A stretch of 64,000 nucleotides of DNA from Pelodera strongyloides. Lineage: Eukaryota; Nematoda; Chromadorea; Rhabditida; Rhabditidae. The stretch covers positions 124,001 to 188,000 of the forward strand of contig JAANDG010000012.1 in assembly GCA_036852015.1 (NCBI GenBank), written 5' to 3'. Position numbers and translations under genes: made by a program. Under the pieces are notes generated by a model. The model searched no databases. It worked only from the letters and a program-made list of their open reading frames with translations, and was not told the origin of the DNA. Positions 1-12,700 of this stretch are shown piece by piece (position 1 is the stretch's first letter; each line of letters begins with the position of its first letter).

Positions 1-222
1 TCAATACCTGATCCCTTCAGTGCATAAAGAGGGAGATAATCCCTTTTTAGACTTCGTTACGTAACAAATAAGACGAATATGATGTACAGTATACATGAGG
101 AGGGAGAATGCGCGGGGGCAAATTGCTTTCACAAGCAATTAGAAAGGATAATTGTGGGTTTCGGAAAAGGGAGGACGTGCTAACGAATCACACACACGGA
201 AAAATACCCCACATGTGCACTT

Positions 223-260
223 TTCTGTTTTGAGAGAGAGAGAGATAGAGAGAGAGAGGA
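223..260. repeat. (GA)n microsatellite
   Basis: Interrupted GA tract in what should be the Sp intron between fingers 1 and 2. The rest of 1-488 shows no exon that I can support. Confidence 0.8.
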
Positions 261-488
261 TTATACACAAAGAATGAAAGATAAACACAGAGAGAAAACA
301 TCATATTCGTACTCAGAGAGAAACACAGACAAGAATACTTTTCAAGACACCAGTTCTGGCACATGGAGAGCATATTGGGTAGTCTAAGCATGAGCCCGTT
401 ATCTATAAATATAAAACCCAAAGCAGCGGATCTCTGCGATTTGAAGCGGGAACCTCCCACATTGATGCTAAAAACAAAGAATACCTAC

Positions 489-3400
489 CGTAATCCTCTC
501 CCCAGAATGCCACCTCAAATGTGCCTTGAGATGGCTGCTTTTCGAGTAGACCTTCCCGCATCCGGGCACGTGACAATTGTGGACTCCCTTCTTCTTTGCT
601 GGCATATTATCGAGACCTGTAAGGAAGTAAACTTTCAATACCCCATATCCAAGGATTGTAAACATATGACCTATGACTGTCATCAGCCTCAAGTGCCCTG
701 ATATAACATCAAGGCTCGGCACTAAGCTAGGGGCAAACAAAAAAGTTTACTAAGTTTGATTACACACGAGGTGGAATTCTTCAGTGGAATACGTTTCCAT
801 AACACCAAAACTCGTGAACTTATCAATCCGAAAACCACCGATTATCTAGTAGGCACATTTTTCACCAGATGGTAAACAATTTTAATGCGAGTATGACCTC
901 TGTTTCTTCAATTTCTTCTAGCGGTTTGCTTGTAATAATTCACAGCGAATCGCTAACCAATCAGATAAATCACATATAACGCCTATGGCGGCACCCTATT
1001 AGGATAACTTCTTACGGTAGATTCCATCATTACGATAATTGTTTTGACAGATATATGCTGGGATACGGTTCGGATTGCCGTGATAGAGATTGAGCGATAA
1101 GACCGATTTACGGTTAAGATCAGGGAAACCGCGGTGCGGAACCGTCGGGCTATCGCTTAGCTATCACCCGGGCCAATCATAACAGGTGGTAGCACGCTAG
1201 CCTACCGGGTCGTACCGAGGGGTGAAGAGTATTTATGAGTTTGCGGATCCCTTTAATAATATCCGCTAGGCTATGAGAAGTTTTATACGGAAAATCTTGG
1301 AAATTATGGTAACCAGGGAAGATAAGATAAAGATAAACAACAATCCAATCAATCCCTTTAGAAGGTTACCAATTTTAGAAACAGCTATAATAGAAAACAG
1401 GCATAAGCAAATTCCAAACTGGATGAGGAACCCCTCAGTCCCAACGACGACGATTTGAAACGTTGAGCAGTTCTTTCTCCAAAACTTAAAGCTTTGACCA
1501 GAATTTCATTTCCTTCCCCCCGTTTTACCCCGAACTAACACAAATGCTTACCCCAACCTTACACCCCCCCCCCCATACCACCCAGTCTCCTAACCCTAAA
1601 CTCCCACCCAGCTCTCCCAGGTATACAGGTACTGGGTGGGATAAGTGCAAGGCCGTTCGTTGTCCCGGGATTGCGTCATGATCCGCGCTCTCGCACGCAA
1701 CCGTTTCGTACCATAACCTCACATTATGTACGGTAATCGGCGAGTGTCAGATATCATTTACCAATCCCCCCCCATCCCAATCAGCATAGATGTATACTTG
1801 GGAAAGAATAACACTGAGGAGATACAAATCCATTCAAAAGATGTTGCAGGCTCTAGAGAGTTACACAATTAACACGGGTGCAGGCCTTGTCTATGTCATA
1901 TTTTAAAGCAACATGGCACGTGGTTTTTGAGATGACTACACTTTATAACTTCAACAGTGCCGGCTATTGCTACTATGTGCCTAGCCTCCTCTTTTTTAGT
2001 TCATTTTTTTTTAGAAGTCAATTATCCCTCCAGCAACTACTAATCAATGCGCAGGTGTGAGCCGGGCGCCCGCCTAGAGGTGCGAAAAAAGTTGGTGGCG
2101 CGCGAGGGTGCCAAAGTAAAAAGTTGAGTGATCCTGCCGGCGGCACGCTGTCAAGTGAAAGGCAGGCCGGTGTGGGAAACATTTGCATATTGGAAGACCG
2201 CCCGCAGTGAGTTAGCACATTAACGCATAATTAGTGATGAGAAAAGTTAGTGGGTACGTACTACCGTACTAGACTGTCGTACGTAAGAAATTGCAAAATG
2301 CTACCAAAGAAATGCTTAAATGCTTAAAGCGAAATACCGGCCGGTTTTTGAAACTCATCGAGTACACCAGCATTCTTATTCAGCGTATGCAAACGGTCAT
2401 AAATTAGAATAAAAAATCGAATTAAATTCGAGTAAATTAGCATAAATACATGAGAATTCAGTCGTCTACGATCCGTTTTGGTCTACGATCCGTTTCAAAA
2501 ACCGGCAGGTATTTCGCATTAAAGAAAGACACGAATTTGCTTCATGATGGTATCGCGATATCTAGACAGCTGCTCAGGGAACTTCCGCAGAGCTTGGATA
2601 TTCGAGGTATACCGCGCATTAGTAAGGGAGTCCCGGACATAAGGTCTCTTTCCTTGCTAACTTCCAACTCTAGCCCTTGGCCCTTCTCCTTAGGCTTAGC
2701 TTATCCTGTTGCGTATTTTTTGAATAAAAGATCTAACTTTCAGTTCACTGCAAAATTCATTACTCACACCTCACAACCAACAGCAGACATACCTTTAATT
2801 CTGAAAATAATCTAAATCCTTGTTCATACACACCCTTAGTATTATAAAAATAAAACTGTATGTACGTTTCCCCTACCAAATGCTAGTGTGGCACGTGTCT
2901 CCCCCTCTGTGACCGCAATGATCAGAGCCTCTGGCATCAAAACTCGCCCTCCATACACACTACTCTATTGGCACTCCTCACTAATTGTACGAGACAATAG
3001 GTGTGATTTAGACAATGTCAATTGGATTAGCAAGTGACAGAGACAAGGGAGAGGAATGACAATCACAACTACCAGATGACGCACGGAATTGGCTCATCAG
3101 CGGGTAGACAGAGCAGTTGGAAGCTCCCAATTGGAGGTTATATAGGTTCCCAGAAAAAACGACGAAGTAGTGGAAAAGGGAGTATCTGATCCTTGGTAGA
3201 GATGCCCCCAGCTGAACTGGGGAAACTATGGGTCCACACTCCCATAGAAATATCCTGGAATGTTCCCAATTGGGGAGCTGATGGCTCCGTACACGGCACC
3301 TGCTAACTTCGATTGAAAAGGACTTTGAAAGTCTCAGCTCATAGGAATAGGAGGGGTTTTGTTCGAAATGCCTCGCCAGGAACCTCCTCAGGGGACATAT

Positions 3401-6400
3401 CCTTTATATCCAAAAGACACCAGCTTTTGGCCAAGGTGACCTCGTTTTGAAGCTGAACCTCTATCGATTCTATATGCGAAACCATAACCCGTACAATAAA
3501 TTTGCATATGATTCCTGTTCCTGATATGTGAGTTTCCTGTAGAACTCCTGTTAGTTCCGAGATCGAGTTCAAATTTCTGCTTCCAAAAAGAGATCAACTC
3601 GTTCAATGTTTGATTGAAATTTCAGCGAATTTCAAAGACAGAGAAAGAGAGAAAGAGAGAGAAGGAGAAAGAGAGAAAGAGAGAGAGAGAGAGAGAATAC
3701 TGGGAAGAAAGAGGGACGAAAAGAAATAGATTCCACCCCAATTGCGGTCACAGAAAGCTCGTTATTCGCGGGTGATTCGGCCCATTTCATGAGGTGTGGT
3801 GCTGGGTGTTTTTTCTCAGCACCCACTACTAAAATTACACTACAGCTCACTAGTTTTTACGGTGTCAGTGGCTAGAGAGGGACGAGAGATAAGGTGAATA
3901 GAGAGGGTCAGAGAGGGGATAGTGATTTGACTAGAAAATAAAGGTGTGTTTGGAATGGGCTCCTATACCCTTAGGGGAATAATCACAAGGTAGCCGATAT
4001 GAAGTCAACTGTGAGAGGGAAAAACGTGATGATTTTTAGTTGTAGTGTAGCGCGTCCTTATAGTACATGCAGAAAAATTTCGCCCCCGCCCCCATAACTT
4101 ATGGTTATCAAAATTTTCGACATTTTCTGTACTTCGCAGATAACTTTCACTTACTAAATATTCGGTGCGACGGTACGGTAAGCAGGTGAATATATGGACT
4201 GAATTGAGACACAATAACTCTTGTACGTAAACACTTTGCACAAAACTGAGTGAACAAAATTTGTCGCCTGCTTGCAAGCCACAGCAGAGGCATTACTTCT
4301 CTACATTCTTATGCGAAACAGTAAAAAATCAGACAAACAAAAGCACCAATATAGGCTCGGCAATAAAACTAAGACACCCCGGTCATATCACACACACAAA
4401 TCGAAAACGGAGTTTTGACCCAGCCAGAGTAAGAGACAAAATAACCAGACATGAAAGGTTTAGGTTTAGAGTTTAGAAGTTTAAGCAGTATAAGTTAACA
4501 ACACTGACCAATTCTAGCCGCTTCCTGACAATTGGGGCAATCACAGTTGGATCTTGATGCGTATTTTCCACCGGATCCCCCACTACCTCCTGATGGGAGA
4601 GAGGGCTTTGTGAGACGGGGAAGCGGTAGATTAGCAGAGGTGGAAGCTAAAACGATGGTTATATTACCTGGTATACCTCTTAAGAGTCCACACTAAGCGC
4701 TGACAGGCTCCCGCCAACTACATGAGTGAGCAACTATCGATTATACGTTGAAATTGCAGTTCATTGTCTTCCAATAAACCATATATTATTATAAAGTTCA
4801 AGACTTGACAAGGAAAGTTATTAGCCAAAAAAGACCTAGAGAAATTGACTGAAGTTGGAGAAAGAAAATGTGCTCGCGAGAGAAGCATTTCCGTGGAGCA
4901 CAGTTACTTTACAAGAAAATCCGTTACTTTGATGCTTACCAGCCGCTGCACTCAGTAATCCCAACTGGGAACTCAAATACGGTGTGTACGCTGAGGCGTC
5001 TGTAGTCGTTGGATACTGTATTGGCCAACTTGCTGCAGTGTGATCCCACCAGGTTCTGAAACGAGAAGCGCATACTCCATTGACCGACACGTCTAATCTC
5101 TATCTTCAATGAGGTTAGTTACACTACGTGATCTACGACCAGCTTAACCAAACACTGTGAAACTACAGTAAGCACTTAAGACACAAACTACAAAAGTTAA
5201 GACACAAACTACAAAACTACGTAGAAATTATGTACAGTATCCCATACCCTGCTGTCCAGTAGGCTGGATTGTACTGTGCCGCGGCAGCATAGGCATCCGT
5301 TGTAAAAGGCTTCTCAGCGGAGCGCTTTGACTAAAGAAGAATAATGTGTTATTGGTGGCGGTCGAGAAACAAGGTATAGTTTGGGCAGCGCATGTTGGAT
5401 GCTGAATTACCCTCTAGTCGATCCCTGTATATCGCTTTAAGACTACACAAATGTATTCAAATAATAAACATTGAATTGTCCTTCTTAGAAAGATAACGGT
5501 ACAGATGATTAGAATACAATAAAAGGCTCATAATCATATAATCAATCGATAAATCGATAGTTTCTAATCTCGAGTCAATCAATAAATCCGTAATATGTCC
5601 GTACAAATGTCCAACCTTCTCCTCAAACGATTTTCCCTCTGAAGCCAGACGATTGTACTGCTCCATGAGCTTACCGAGCGGGCCCTGATCATGGCTCTAA
5701 AATAAAACGATAAGATACACATTTACAAGATATCAATCAGAATTAGTCAGGGAAGAAGAAACTAATTGCAGAGATATGACGAACATATAAAAGCGTGCAA
5801 GCGGCAACAGCGTGAAGATGACTTGTTATGATCATTAAGACAAAGCGGTGTGAGAAACGTACGCGAAAGAGAAATAAGCCTAAGCCTAGGCCTAAGCCTA
5901 ACGATAGGCATGCAACTTGCACATCAGCTTTTACTTTGTATAACTTCCTACCAAAATGAAATAGAGTCAAATCAGAACATCATAACAATGGGTCCTTGCA
6001 TCAAGATTCAAATTTATGAATATAATGTTGAACTTAAACACTTATGAGACACTAACCACCCGCTTGGAAACAACACCGACTGGAAGTCAGTGCTGGGAGC
6101 TGGGACCTGGGAACCGATGCCTATAACACCTCCCACCCCCAAAAACTAAAATTAGCGGTTTGTAGCCCTAGGTTAACCCATGTATCAACCTATCAATCTG
6201 TACCCACAATTCCCGGGTTCCCCACTCCCGGCTGGGTAATAGGTACCTAGGGAGGAATGCAATTGGGGAGCTACACTGTGCGTGAACCCCAATATTTCTA
6301 GGCAACAAAACAAATGCTCGATAACGGTGGAATAATGATTATCTGGAGTTTTCGAGCATGTGCCAAGTTTTAAATATACCTAGGCTAATTAGCCTCCTTA

Positions 6401-6541
6401 TAGTAATTGCCTCCTTATAGAAATTGCCTCCCAAGTTTAGGTCTAGCACCTAAATCTTACCTGAAGCTGCAAAGTCACCGGAGTCGGTAGCAGAGGTGCC
6501 GTAGCCGGAGTAGAACCTCCTTCAGTATTCATAGCGAGCAT
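489..6541 (-). CDS. Sp: Sp-family zinc-finger transcription factor, 3' part off window
   Basis: Sp factors bind GC/GT-box DNA in the nucleus through three C-terminal C2H2 fingers; an upstream buttonhead (Btd) box marks the family. Exons, in coding order: 6541-6461 (ATG at 6541), 5696-5616 (weak donor GTTGGA), 5330-5248, 5055-4940, 4646-4509 and 616-489. Phases close throughout. The 4646-4509 exon ends in the Btd box [14 protein letters not shown]. The 616-489 exon carries finger 1 (CHVPGC...HLKAHLRWH). The N-terminal half is low complexity, with aromatic patches YWTAG and [10 protein letters not shown] that recall the Trp-rich motifs of Sp6-Sp9. Fingers 2 and 3 are not visible between 1 and 488, so they should lie left of the window. 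The linker reads HSGERIT where HTGERPF is usual; this may mean the last donor is misplaced. The family call is firm, the subfamily is not. Confidence 0.88.
617..4508. other. Large Sp intron
   Basis: Nearly 3.9 kb between the Btd-box exon and the finger-1 exon. It holds a C-run at about 1564-1575, a TTAA foldback element (2324-2522), a fragment at 1885-1925 resembling 17720-17760, and a (GA)n tract at about 3640-3695. Short open frames here show no splice context or recognisable product. Confidence 0.6.
2324..2522. repeat. TTAA foldback MITE, family A, copy 1
   Basis: Starts TTAAAGCGAAATACCGGCC and ends in the inverted form ...GGTATTTCGCATTAA, with TTAA at both ends. An internal stretch GTCTACGATCCGTTT is duplicated in tandem near the right arm. 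Confidence 0.85.
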
Positions 6542-6939
6542 TACAGATGTTTGGAAACTCGGGGGATTTAGGGTTGACAGAGGTGGGAAAGATGTATCAC
6601 TAAATAGGGGGTGGGGCTACAGTAGGCAGGAGGAAGGGCAGCCCTGTCTCTCCCGTTCCCACACAGGGGCAAGCCACGCCCACCTCGGACTACGGTAGCA
6701 TAAGGCATCATATAATTTCATAATTAGCCATCTGATCGTCAGAGGGAGAGAGGCAATCTGGTCCCACGATGATTGTTAATTGCCAACAATAATTATTGGT
6801 TATACATCTAATTAGTACAGAGAAAAGTGGAAAAACGGTTATTTGGGTTTTGACGAACCACTTCAAACTTGAAAACAAAACAGCTGATCAGAATTAGAAC
6901 ATAACTTATCTTTGTAAATTGAACACATGCACGTTAGGT

Positions 6940-7110
6940 TTAAAGCGAAATACCGGCCGGTTTTGAAACGCGAGTACACCAGCATTCTTATGCAGCTTAT
7001 GCAAATGAACATATATTAGAATAAAAAATCGAGCTGAATTCGGGTAAATTAGCATAAATACGTAAGAATTCAGTTGTCCGCGATGCGTTTCAAAAACCGG
7101 CCGGTATTTC
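6940..7110. repeat. Family A MITE, copy 2 (right end lost)
   Basis: Has a TTAA left end and both arms (CCGGCCGGTTTT / AAAACCGGCCGG), but the right terminal TTAA is replaced by unrelated sequence. It lies about 400 bp upstream of the Sp start codon. Confidence 0.85.
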
Positions 7111-7671
7111 TGACACACGTATCATTATCCTTACGATAATCCATCATGAGCTTGTAAGTAACTCCGCGATAACTAATAACTCCAACCAGACCATGCCACT
7201 ACCTTTACTCCTTTAGAGTACTACCTCTAGCATATCCCTTGTACCTATTTCGAAGTCCAAATTCCAGTATGTTCCGAATAATGCCCGAGCTGTTAACTTT
7301 ACATTCAAGACTTAATCTTGGACATCAGACTAGTTTCAGCTTCAAAAAATATCCTCCTCTTCTCGTAATAAATCAAAGTATCCCGTTCTGAATGTGGACT
7401 ATTGCTTCGGGGTGTGCGGCTAGAGATCCCATAAAATGCGCCTGTCTTTTTCAGCCGGGCCTTTTTTATTCCTTCACACAATCAGGTGACGGCTAGGGTG
7501 CCGCGAAGGTGCCAATTTCCACAATTTTCTACCCGTTCCCCCAGCTCGCATCCAGTAATCCTACACACGGAGCCGGCTAACCGAAACCGTTCGTGCGATT
7601 ACGGCTAGCCAGACTAAGGGAGGTAATTTGAATTTACAAAAAGATGCAGCGCGCTAGTGAATACAAAATTG

Positions 7672-7844
7672 TTAAAGCTGTATTGTACCTATTTTGGGTA
7701 ATTTGCGTATGACACATTTCCTATGTACCCTATGCAAAGTGTGTGCCCGCCCAGCAAGCTTCGGACACACACTTTGCATAGGATTCGATACAGGAAATGT
7801 GCATCATATGCAAATTTCCAAAAGTAAGTACAATACGGCTTTAA
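7672..7844. repeat. TTAA foldback element, family C
   Basis: Left end TTAAAGCTGTATTGTACC, right end GGTACAATACGGCTTTAA-like (inverted, imperfect). The arms continue through ATGCAAAGTGTGTG / CACACACTTTGCAT to a short loop. A single arm of the same family occurs at 29595-29660. Confidence 0.8.
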
Positions 7845-8425
7845 AGTGTCAGACCTACTATGTACAAAATCCAGGGAGTCGGATTGGGCCGCAGAAAGAA
7901 TCTGCCCATCGAGTACGCATAACTACCCCGCTCGAGAACACATAAATTCTTCGTCAAAAACTAAAAACACAGATTTCATATTGAAAAGAGAGTAAGCTAT
8001 CATGGGGGACCTCAATGGTTAACTCCAATAGACAGTTACTCTTTACAAGTTCATGCCATACCTAGGGTAGGTCCTCCTTTCCTCTCTCCCCAGGTAGCCT
8101 GTTTACCTTACGCAAAAGATAACATACGTTACCTGGATTAAGTTGTCTCTCCGGCAATCTGTCCAATCGCTGGTTGCATATGTTCCCCTCTCTATTCTAT
8201 TTCACAGTTAAACGGAAACCGCAATTAATTAGAGGGATAGAGTGCAGGTGACGAGATGAGAGGGATGCCGACAGAACACGCAGACACGAGGACACACAGG
8301 GTTGATGATGCCTAGAACAAACTGTTTATATAAGGGACTCTCAAGAAGGGTATGTGTCAAAGTAGGATTCCAATAAGAATAAATTTGTATGATGTAAGTT
8401 ACACGATAACAATAATAATCCTCAC

Positions 8426-8520
8426 CTAATGATATACATGACCAGCTTGCACTTCTCTTCAATAAGCATATCGAATTGAGCGGCCGGGGATACAATTACG
8501 AGGCCAAGGCGAATCTTTTT
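8426..8520 (-). CDS. Possible orphan exon
   Basis: On the minus strand, an acceptor ending CTGCAG is followed by 95 open bases and a strong donor GTGAGG. Only one frame is open: it begins KKIRLGLVIVSPAAQFDML and ends LVMYIIR, a hydrophobic alternation typical of a folded strand-helix segment. It does not belong to the Sp reading frame. It could be joined in phase to the Mad3-like gene if a GTGAGG inside that gene's last exon were used as a donor, or it could be part of an unseen small gene. I do not recognise the product. Confidence 0.3.
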
Positions 8521-9729
8521 CTGCAGGCTAACCATAACATTCACAACACAAATTCACTAGGTAGACTCTCGAAGTCTCACTGTTTCTTGGTCTAAGCCTA
8601 AACTCTAAACTAAACTAACAATACGACCGCGGCTCCTCTCGCCCAATTAACATGTAATTACCAAAGCTAGCTTACGTAACCCCAAGGAGCACCCAAGCGT
8701 GCCGACAGAGCCACGTAATACTTCTAAAAATATGCGCTAAAGCGATTTAGATCCAATTAACCAATTATGAACATCGCTTAGAACAAACCAACGACCAATT
8801 TTGTTTCATTTAGTACATATGAATCAAAAATAACAATACCAAAGCTCACAAACACTGATATTACCGTACACTTGCACAAACTACACTTTTTCTACCCAAA
8901 CAATCTAATTACTTACGAACACTTATGATTACAGTACCAAATCAGCAATTATGATACTAATTATCTTATTGTCATCATCTCTAAAAGGCATACTGTAATC
9001 TAATTGCTTTGTTTGCTCAAGTGAACGGCAGCCTAATGGTTAGGTATCTCCACACGACAGATATCAAAATACTAATTTACATCTAACGCCGGCCAATTAA
9101 AAGGGATGCCACTTACATAAACGTATACACAAATGCGTAGTACCTGGAATCCATAACAAAACGCAAAAACATTCATGTCAAATTCAAATGTTGTAATAAC
9201 AAAAGCAGAAAAACGTAGCAAAGTAATGTACATGGCTCGACAATACGCAAAGGTCAATTATGAGCATATGCTATAGCAAATAAATATACAGGCTAACCGA
9301 CAAATAAAATACACGAAGGAGAGATCGATGGATTAGAATAACCCAGAATAGATACACAGAAGGGATCGATAATTCTGAGCCCATTTCGGTTATCAATATA
9401 GCATAACACCTGCCGCATTTGCTGGGATTACAGTACAGGTAAACACATACTTGAAATATCACTAGCAATATAACTATGACTATACGTTAGTAAAAGGCTC
9501 TGATCATACTTAAACGATAATAACTGTAAGAATAATTGTAAGACTTCACGGGAACTTAACTTGTAATAAGTGGGCTACTAAGATAAACCCAAGGGAGGGG
9601 TTCTAACTAACTCCAATTCTAACCAAGGGAACAACTTCCCTGTGGGGCAGAATCTCCAAATCTCCAAATTAAAGCATAGGCAGGCAGTTTCACGTTTCAG
9701 TCTTCAGTCCTACAATCTGCAGTCATGCA

Positions 9730-12700
9730 TCACTCCTTCCTCACGGGACCCATGGGTACAGGAAGGTCTTCCTTGAAGCCCTCGGCACGATATTCCTAAA
9801 ATACTTTATTTTATATCAGTTTAGTATTCCGCTGATCTTATGTCCAAATTTAAATTTGTTTAAGTTTTCATGTTTCATAGTCTCTCGCGGATTACAGATT
9901 ACAGTAATTAAAACCCCATGTAAACAACTTTAACGCACCCTACAAAAACATCGTCCGTGACAATCACCATCCCCAAAGACCATTTCAAAAGCCTCACCTC
10001 AATACTCAACCCGCTCCTGCATGCCTTGTGGAGCATCAGTTTCGGCTTCACTTTTCCTGATGCGACCGCAGCCGCTTCCGCTTCTTCCGTCTCTTCCCAA
10101 ACCATGAACGGACACGTGGAACGGATCACTTTGACCGGCACCTGAAGATCGAGTTGATATCAGAAGCAAACGGTTTTCGCAGTAAGCCTGTAGTTTTGTA
10201 GTTTTCTCGCAGAAAAACGAGGAAAGTTTTATAGTACCCTGCATGGCCCTGAGTCTCTGAAGGACGGATTCTTACAATCATACTACCTACACATGTTACG
10301 CACATCCATGTTGATAAAAACAATTTGAAATGCTATCATAGTCACTGTGTGAAAGTGTGAACCTACCGAAAAAAATATAAAAATAAAAAGTCTTCAAATC
10401 CCACCGCCGACGCAGTCAATGGCTCCTTCTTCCTACTATTCTCCACAATGTCAAAGTGGTCGATGTGGGTGTCCATCTCGTAGACACTCTCCAATATATT
10501 CCTCTCGTAGTCATCTGCATCTGTGTCGTCTTCGAGGATCTGGAGAATTCTGTCTAACCACAATGTTCATATTTAAAGCGAAATACCGGCCGGTTTTTTG
10601 AAACACACCGAATACACCTGCATCCCCCATGCATCATATGCATAAATTAGAATAAAAAATCGCATAAATACATAAGAATGCAGTTGTCCACGATGCGTTT
10701 CAAAAACCGGAGGTATGTGTCCAGGATACGCATAAATACAGGTACGATTATTGTAACGAGTAAGATATATATTATTACGAGTAAGATATATCTATTAAAT
10801 GGTGTTCAGGTTCTCGTACATCGTACCCTGCACACACCTAGTGAAAGTTTTAATCGTTCATTTAGAAGACGTGAATCGTGAAGCGAGTACAGGCTACACG
10901 TCGACACTACATTACCACCTTACGACGGCAATGCTACATTTACCAAGCTAATGAAACATCAAGGTATTTCCATGAAAAAAAGTTTAGAGTTCAAGTTCAA
11001 CGTATATCCCTAATACATAGGCCCACAGAAGAGCTAAAAAACGTAAGGATCATTTAGACACAGGGTACGGAAAAACGAAGGCAGCTGTACTATTAACCAA
11101 TAGCAATGCAACATCTAGCATGCCAATGAAACATCAAGCAATACCCTTTCACCTCAAAACAATGGTGAATAGACAGATTTTCTCGCACTTCAAAAATAAA
11201 AACTAACCTGGAAACTACATGCATCATTATTTGATGGCATAGCATTCTTGTCCATCTTGAGCCTGTTCGACAGTCCATCGCCAACCAGTGAGGGAAGTCT
11301 CACCACGGGAGCTTCTTGGGAAGGGCCCAGGCCTTCAATCAATGAGTAATGCGTTTAGGTGTTTAGAAGTTGCAAACTCGGCGGCACGACCAATACACAC
11401 AATCAATGCATAATGTATAATTATGCATTGATTATTATTAGTCTACAGTGACAACGATTTTCTTGATTTTAGTAATCGCGAACACGGGACGAGAACCCCA
11501 CCCCAGCTCATACCCGCACAATAAAATTTTATGAACACTAATTATACTGATCACACAACTTACATCTCCAAATCCCCACACCCCAAAGCGCACATCAATC
11601 CGAAATAAAACCCTGACAAATCTGACCTAGGCCTTGCCAGGTTTCACTCTAGATCGCACCAAACAACAATGTTTTGAGCAGCCTATGAAAATAGAAAGTC
11701 TACCTTGCAATCTGGTGAGTGGTACCCTCTGTCCGTTTTCATCCAAATATCCATCTTCCTCCTCCTCCTCTTGCCATGAATCATCTTGTCGGTTCGCCAT
11801 TTCACGGCGAATCTGAAACAAATAGAGGCGAAAATAACGGAAAAGTACTGAAAATACCCCCTCCTATCTAAAAATGCAAGCCAAAATGATAGAACGTGGA
11901 CTAAGGACTATTGACAAACATATTTAGTGTTCCATCAATCCAACCTCCAACCTATTCAACTGGGAGCCACAAAAGCTCGACGACGTTTCTATAGCAGTAC
12001 CTTTTGTGCAATTATATTCTAGTACGGGCTAAAACATTAAACACTGCGTCAAGTCAATTAATAATAAGTGACTGAGCCGGCAAAATGTATAGATATAGAT
12101 TCTAATTATCTTGACGATAGTTTCAGCCAATTGGCTAAAAGAAAACCATGTCCACTTACGCCTACGCATGGGATTGTACTGTCTCAAATAAACGTAACTT
12201 TAGGCGGTATAACAAACACATGCTCGTATTCTGGTCGTTGTAATATTTGTACATACGTTTCAAAAACCGACCATTAACAGCTTTAAATGACATTAACCAA
12301 ACCAACCTCTCTCATCTCCATCAGATCCTCCTCCGAGTTGATGAGATCCACAGGCGCAGCACCGTTGTGCTTGGCTCTGCAACCAAATCAATGAAACTAG
12401 AGAAACATAAAAATAGTGCTACACAACATAGTGAATCCTGGACTGCAAGCTTTGGTGTACAACTTGTATGTCGTTTTTCTTTGGCGTGCATTATGTATCC
12501 CATCACCAAAAGTTGGCAATTCAGTCTTCACTTTCGCGCACAGTTTCCCGAGCTATGTTTCACTCAATCGTAATATGTACCATGTTCAAATGTAGGCATT
12601 AATATGTATCCATAAGGCTAAATGAATCACATTATTGTGGTTTTTCTCATAATGTGTGCCACAAAGTACCAAACTTAGGATCGTGCGCGCTCATTCGGCT

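Larger units (their letters stand above)
6542..9729. other. Intergenic: Sp upstream region / Mad3-like 3' side
   Basis: Between the Sp ATG and the Mad3-like stop codon. It contains a family A element, a second TTAA foldback (7672-7844) and a possible isolated minus-strand exon (8426-8520). The remaining sequence is AT-rich with no coding signal that I can support. Confidence 0.6.
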
